Notes under the pieces: generated by a model
The model's input: only the letters and a program-made list of their open reading frames with translations
The model's database searches: none
Told to the model about the DNA's origin: nothing
Shown here: one piece after another, positions 11,498 to 14,973 of the stretch
How positions within the stretch are numbered: position 1 is the stretch's first letter
How the letters are laid out: every line of letters begins with the position of its first letter
Assembly: GCA_964588555.1 (NCBI GenBank)
Contig: CAZPPT010000018.1
Span: 1 to 14,973 of the forward strand
Origin: JAGVWJ01 sp964588555
Lineage (GTDB): Archaea; Micrarchaeota; Micrarchaeia; Anstonellales; Bilamarchaeaceae
Length of the DNA stretch: 14,973 nt
Direction of reading: 5' to 3'
Translations under genes and position numbers: made by a program

Positions 11498-12679
11498 ATG
11501 CTTTTTACAAAAAAATACGGGCCCAAAACGCTTGGCGATTTCCTTGGAAACACAGAACAGCGCGAGCGTATTCGCCAGTGGATACTTAACATCCTTAGCA
11601 ACAAGAAAAAGAAGCCGCTCCTTATTTATGGTCCGCCCGGAGTCGGCAAGACGACCATTGCATATGCGCTTCAAAACGAGTTTGACCTTGAGCTTTTGGA
11701 AATGAGCGCAAGCGATTTTAGGAACAAGGCACAGATCGAGCGCGTACTTGCAAGCGCGTCCGCCTCCGGGTCGCTTTTTGGGAAACGCAAGATACTTCTC
11801 ATTGATGACGTTGATGCCCTCCAGGGCACTGACCGCGGCGGGGCAGGCGCGATCACTGCAATTTTGAGGGAAAACCGCTACCCCATCATCCTTACTGCGA
11901 CTGATCCCTGGGAGAAGAAGCTTGCACCGATCCGTGTGGAATGCGAGTTACTAGATATGAAACGGGTCAGCACCCAGTCCATCAAGAAAATGCTTATACA
12001 GGTCGCAGCGCAAGAAAAAATCACGATAACCGATACAAAACTATCTGCCATTGCAGAGAATGCAGACGGCGATGTACGAAGTGCGCTTAATGACCTCCAG
12101 GCGCAAAATACGTATGCACGGGACCGCCAGAAGGACATCTTCCAGCGGATCCGCACCGTTTTCAAGGCACGTACCTACCGCGAGGCAAAGGAGGCAACAC
12201 TTGGTGATGTTGACTATGATATCCTCAAGTTATGGGTCGATGAGAACATCCCTAATGAGTATGAGGCTGCCGAAGACCTTGCGTGTGCATACCATATGCT
12301 CTCCCGTGCGGACCTGTTTGAGGGGCGTATCAAAAAGCAAAAGTGGGTATACCTTAAATACGCATTTGACCTTGCAACTGCGGGGGTGGGCCTTGCAAAA
12401 AAGAAACCGTATGCAAAGTTCACCAAATACCAGTTCCCAAAGTACCTAAAAGAGATGAGTAGGACAGTCCAGCGCCGTGCGCTCCTTAAGGCCATCGGCG
12501 AAAAGGTGGGCAAGCTGACGCATGTAAACCGGCGTGATGCACGCCAGTACCTACCGCTTATCAGGGCATTTGCAGAACAGTCGCCACAGGAGACTTTGGA
12601 CCTGTATAACTTTACTGAGGAAGAGCTTGCATTCATTGTGGGGACAAGCGTTAAAGGGCTTAAGACCGCCAAAAAATAA
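11498..12679 (+). CDS. rfcL: Replication factor C large subunit (clamp loader)
   Basis: A 393-residue AAA+ ATPase. K-Y-G-P-K-T-L at the N-terminus is the RFC-box start. Walker A is G-P-P-G-V-G-K-T (45-52), Walker B L-L-I-D-D-V-D-A-L (100-108), sensor 1 T-A-T-D (133-136), and the sensor 2 region is G-D-V-R-S-A-L-N-D-L (191-200). RfcL acts with RfcS to load PCNA on primed DNA. The absence of an SRC motif after Walker B and the presence of G-D-V-R-S-A-L-N-D-L mark it as the large rather than small subunit. At 393 residues it is shorter than most archaeal RfcL (about 480-500). It lacks the Lys/Glu-rich tail and I see no C-terminal PIP box (Q-x-x-L-x-x-F-F). It converges on gatE with a 4-nt gap. 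Confidence 0.93.
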   Translation: MLFTKKYGPKTLGDFLGNTEQRERIRQWILNILSNKKKKPLLIYGPPGVGKTTIAYALQNEFDLELLEMSASDFRNKAQIERVLASASASGSLFGKRKILLIDDVDALQGTDRGGAGAITAILRENRYPIILTATDPWEKKLAPIRVECELLDMKRVSTQSIKKMLIQVAAQEKITITDTKLSAIAENADGDVRSALNDLQAQNTYARDRQKDIFQRIRTVFKARTYREAKEATLGDVDYDILKLWVDENIPNEYEAAEDLACAYHMLSRADLFEGRIKKQKWVYLKYAFDLATAGVGLAKKKPYAKFTKYQFPKYLKEMSRTVQRRALLKAIGEKVGKLTHVNRRDARQYLPLIRAFAEQSPQETLDLYNFTEEELAFIVGTSVKGLKTAKK

Positions 12680-12683
12680 CTTA

Positions 12684-14447
12684 TTATTTTCGCTTCAGTT
12701 TCCCGATATCAGCCGCATCAACCTGCAACCGATATTTCTGCATGATCTTTCCAACGTCATAACCGTTCTCTTGTGCTATTTTTTCAAGTTCCTTTCCGGT
12801 TATCCTCCCTAGGTTTCCTTCATTGAGCGCCTGCTCAATGGTTTTTCCCTTTGCGAGGTACTTTAATATTTCAGGAATTGCCGCCTTTACGAATAAGCCC
12901 CGCGTATACGCGTCAAATAAATCCCCAAGCGACTTCTCGGCATCCGCAATTTCGGTTCCCTCGCGCCTAAGCGCAACAAGCGTGTTTTCAAGCGTCGTTG
13001 CAACAAGCATCGGCTCAGCCCCCCTTTCCACGAGCGATTCAAACAGCTTTAGGTGCCTTGAGCGTAATATTTTTTCCGCCATTTCGACGTTAAGCAGTTT
13101 TTGCAGTTTTTCCTTCTTTTCCTCAAGGGACTCGCCCATTTCTTGTTTTACTTTTTTGAGGAACGATTCATTTAATATAAATGCAGGGACATCCGTTTCA
13201 GGGTATAACCGTGCCTTTCCAGGAATGGGGCGCATATAACTTGACGTGCCATCAGGATTTGCACGCCGCGTTTCCCCTAATACTGCCGGCGCGTTAATGC
13301 GGTCACGTACCATTTGCAGTGCGTTTTGTGCGACATGCCGTTCTGCAACTACCATAATGAACGCATCGTTTTCGCCGACACCGAGCGCCTTTTTTATTTC
13401 ATGTAATTCGCTCTCGTTTATCCCATATTTTCCCATGTCCTCATCAGAATGGACGATCCCCCTTACGCCTGCCATTTTTGCGTAATCACTTAACTCGGTA
13501 CCGAGTCGTCGGTTTGGGTTTACTTCTTTTCCTATTAGCCCGCGCATAGTGGCGGCCTTCATTGCAAGTACGGTTTGCCCTTTTTCAATCCCTACCCTTA
13601 TGAGTTTTGCATTGGTGGCCGAAAAGATATAAGTTATGTCGACAAGCGCACTTTCCATTGTTTTTATTTGTTTATAGATCTCAACGAGCTCGTTTTGCCT
13701 TCTTACCTCGTTTTCTACGATGGTTGGGAGCATCTTAAGCTCCTGTGCGCCCTTGATCTCAACACGTGTTCCTTGTTCGGTACTTACATTAACGTCCTGC
13801 CGGATCGTGCCTAAGCCCCGTGCCACCTTTCCAGTTGCACGCATGGTTGCACCTATCTTTTCTGCAACCTCAAGTAAGTGGGCCCCGTCCTTTATGTCTG
13901 GCGAGGTGGAGATTTCAATAAGCGGGATCCCAAGTCGGTCCAGGCGATATCGCGCAACGCGTTCATTTCCTTCAATTATCCCAGCGCTTTCCTCTTCAAT
14001 TGCAATTTGAGGTATCGCGACCCGCCCTCGTGAGGTTTCGACATGTCCGTTAAGCGCAATGATTGCGGTTCTTTGGAACCCTGAGGTGTTGCTTCCGTCA
14101 ATGACCAGTTTTCGCATCACGTGTATTTCGTCAACCGGCTTTGCATTAAGGTGAAATGCGATTTCTAATGCAGTCGCAAGCGCCTCTTCATTAAGGGGGT
14201 GCGGCGGTTCCTCGTCAGTCTCAACAAGGCAGTTCGTTTTCTTATACACGCTATACTCGTATGTCCTCTCTTTGCGCGCTTCAACAAGTGCCGCCTTGTC
14301 AAATTCGCCAAGTTCGCTTAATACGGGGTGAAGCCTTCGCCTTATAACAAGTTCTGGTGGTGCGTCTTCCGCAAGCTCTGATGGGCAGGAACAGAAGAGC
14401 TTGCGTGTTGCAAGCCTCTGATGAAGTTCTAATCCAAGTCTAACCAT
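12684..14447 (-). CDS. gatE: Glutamyl-tRNA(Gln) amidotransferase subunit E
   Basis: A 587-residue archaeal GatE. The N-terminal kinase-like domain begins L-G-L-E-L-H-Q-R-L with K-L-F-C-S-C and later V-M-R-K-L-V-I-D-G-S-N-T-S-G-F-Q-R-T (about 108-125). A GAD (AspRS-like) insertion spans about 275-395. The C-terminal YqeY-like tail ends M-Q-K-Y-R-L. GatE binds Glu-charged tRNA-Gln, phosphorylates the Glu and, with ammonia from GatD, makes Gln-tRNA. This implies that the organism makes Gln-tRNA indirectly. GGAGTGAT 4 nt before the ATG overlaps the gatD stop, so the pair is coupled (4-nt gap). The N-terminus is a few residues shorter than usual. The terminal region converges on rfcL. Confidence 0.96.
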   Translation of the reverse strand: MVRLGLELHQRLATRKLFCSCPSELAEDAPPELVIRRRLHPVLSELGEFDKAALVEARKERTYEYSVYKKTNCLVETDEEPPHPLNEEALATALEIAFHLNAKPVDEIHVMRKLVIDGSNTSGFQRTAIIALNGHVETSRGRVAIPQIAIEEESAGIIEGNERVARYRLDRLGIPLIEISTSPDIKDGAHLLEVAEKIGATMRATGKVARGLGTIRQDVNVSTEQGTRVEIKGAQELKMLPTIVENEVRRQNELVEIYKQIKTMESALVDITYIFSATNAKLIRVGIEKGQTVLAMKAATMRGLIGKEVNPNRRLGTELSDYAKMAGVRGIVHSDEDMGKYGINESELHEIKKALGVGENDAFIMVVAERHVAQNALQMVRDRINAPAVLGETRRANPDGTSSYMRPIPGKARLYPETDVPAFILNESFLKKVKQEMGESLEEKKEKLQKLLNVEMAEKILRSRHLKLFESLVERGAEPMLVATTLENTLVALRREGTEIADAEKSLGDLFDAYTRGLFVKAAIPEILKYLAKGKTIEQALNEGNLGRITGKELEKIAQENGYDVGKIMQKYRLQVDAADIGKLKRK

Positions 14448-14451
14448 GCAA

Positions 14452-14973
14452 TCACTCCACCGTACTCCTTTCGCTTATCTCCCCAACCATGTTTGTAAGC
14501 ATTTCTTCCCTTACCTTCTTTGGGTTTTTCGTATGTCCGAGCACCCAACAAAGCTTTGTATACGCGGTTTCAGGCGTCCAGTCGCAGTTGTCCCCGATTA
14601 CCCCCGCCTCGTCCAACAGACGCCCGGTTGAATAAACATTGAGGTTCAAGCGGCCGAAAATAGTCTGCGGTGCCATAACGACGTGAGTCCCGCTTCCTAT
14701 GATGTCTTTGATTGGCGGGAGGAGTGACCGCACTGTTTTGTCCCCAAACGGGTTACTTGCGACTTGCCCAAGCCCGGTTGCCATGATCACGATCCCATCA
14801 TAGTTACCTAGATTTTTTAGAAACTCCGGCTTCATACCGGGATAGAAATAAACCATTGCGACATTGTCGCTTAGGCGAGTATCAGCCTTTAACTTTGAAG
14901 GGGAGTTCCGCGGCTTGATCTGATTAAGCGCCCTAAATAGCCCTTGTGCATGGTCGACCTCTGCCAGAGGCGG
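14452..14973 (-). CDS. gatD: Glutamyl-tRNA(Gln) amidotransferase subunit D (partial, cut by right edge)
   Basis: The frame stays open to the window edge, so the Met at 14856 is internal; 173 residues of the C-terminal half are present. The sequence N-V-A-M-V-Y-F-Y-P-G matches the GatD region before its second domain. It is followed by G-I-V-I-M-A-T-G-L-G-Q-V, V-V-M-A-P-Q-T-I-F-G-R-L-N and V-Y-S-T-G-R, typical of the L-asparaginase-like amidase fold, and E-T-A-Y-T-K-L-C-W-V-L near the end. GatD releases ammonia from glutamine or asparagine for GatE. The catalytic Thr residues lie in the missing N-terminal part. The ending E-R-S-T-V-E leads directly into the gatE ribosome-binding site. Confidence 0.95.
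   Translation of the reverse strand, partial: PPLAEVDHAQGLFRALNQIKPRNSPSKLKADTRLSDNVAMVYFYPGMKPEFLKNLGNYDGIVIMATGLGQVASNPFGDKTVRSLLPPIKDIIGSGTHVVMAPQTIFGRLNLNVYSTGRLLDEAGVIGDNCDWTPETAYTKLCWVLGHTKNPKKVREEMLTNMVGEISERSTVE

Noticed and set aside
12214..12672. 152-aa antisense ORF opposite rfcL
   Set aside because: A shadow frame of a well-supported AAA+ gene; Ser/Arg-rich composition and no start signals.
14452..14856. A complete 134-aa protein starting at Met 14856
   Set aside because: The frame continues open to the window edge with recognisable GatD sequence, so this Met is internal to a truncated gatD.

Overview
The window is archaeal chromosomal DNA. It encodes TATA-binding protein, the clamp-loader large subunit RfcL, RNA polymerase subunit Rpo4/F, ribosomal proteins eL21 and eS26, the archaea-specific amidotransferase subunits GatD and GatE, an XPD-type Fe-S helicase and an intron-containing tRNA. 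Most genes that head a transcription unit have an AT-rich TATA element about 24-29 nt before the start codon, which suggests leaderless mRNAs. Genes inside operons carry GGTGAT- or GAGG-type Shine-Dalgarno sites. The lineage cannot be fixed by eye. A small-genome (DPANN-like) archaeon or a deep euryarchaeote would fit, although an eS26 gene is more typical of TACK archaea.

Layout. 1-737 (+): 3' part of a double zinc-ribbon membrane protein with a PH-like tail, cut by the left edge. 749-3024 (-): cutA, a CYTH/CyaB protein, a 27-residue ultra-acidic peptide and a Ygr210-type Obg GTPase. 3073-5141 (-): trkH-trkA potassium uptake pair with a 4-nt overlap. 5183-5350 (-): tRNA-Val(UAC) split by two introns. 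5362-6525 (-): eL21 - rpoF - DUF655, the familiar archaeal cluster, reading into the tRNA. 6526-6720: divergent promoter region. 6721-7284 (+): tbp, then a cysteine-rich exported protein (7321-7860). 7971-9242 (-): phosphoesterase - eS26 - DUF1805 operon. 9328-11169 (+): XPD-type helicase. 11166-11411 (-): small orphan ORF. 11498-12679 (+): rfcL. 12684-14973 (-): gatD (cut by the right edge) - gatE.

Most genes are housekeeping: transcription (TBP, Rpo4), translation (eL21, eS26, tRNA-Val, GatDE for Gln-tRNA), replication and repair (RfcL, helicase) and ion homeostasis (TrkHA, CutA).

The most notable signals are: (1) two homologous introns inside one tRNA-Val gene, with compensatory changes in three mutually complementary strands; (2) an 86-bp perfect direct repeat joining the two halves of tbp, which looks like recent intragenic gene conversion; (3) two identical 10-bp TATA boxes 15 bp apart before tbp, a layout that could support autoregulation; (4) the 27-residue peptide with 21 acidic residues and its own strong ribosome-binding site.
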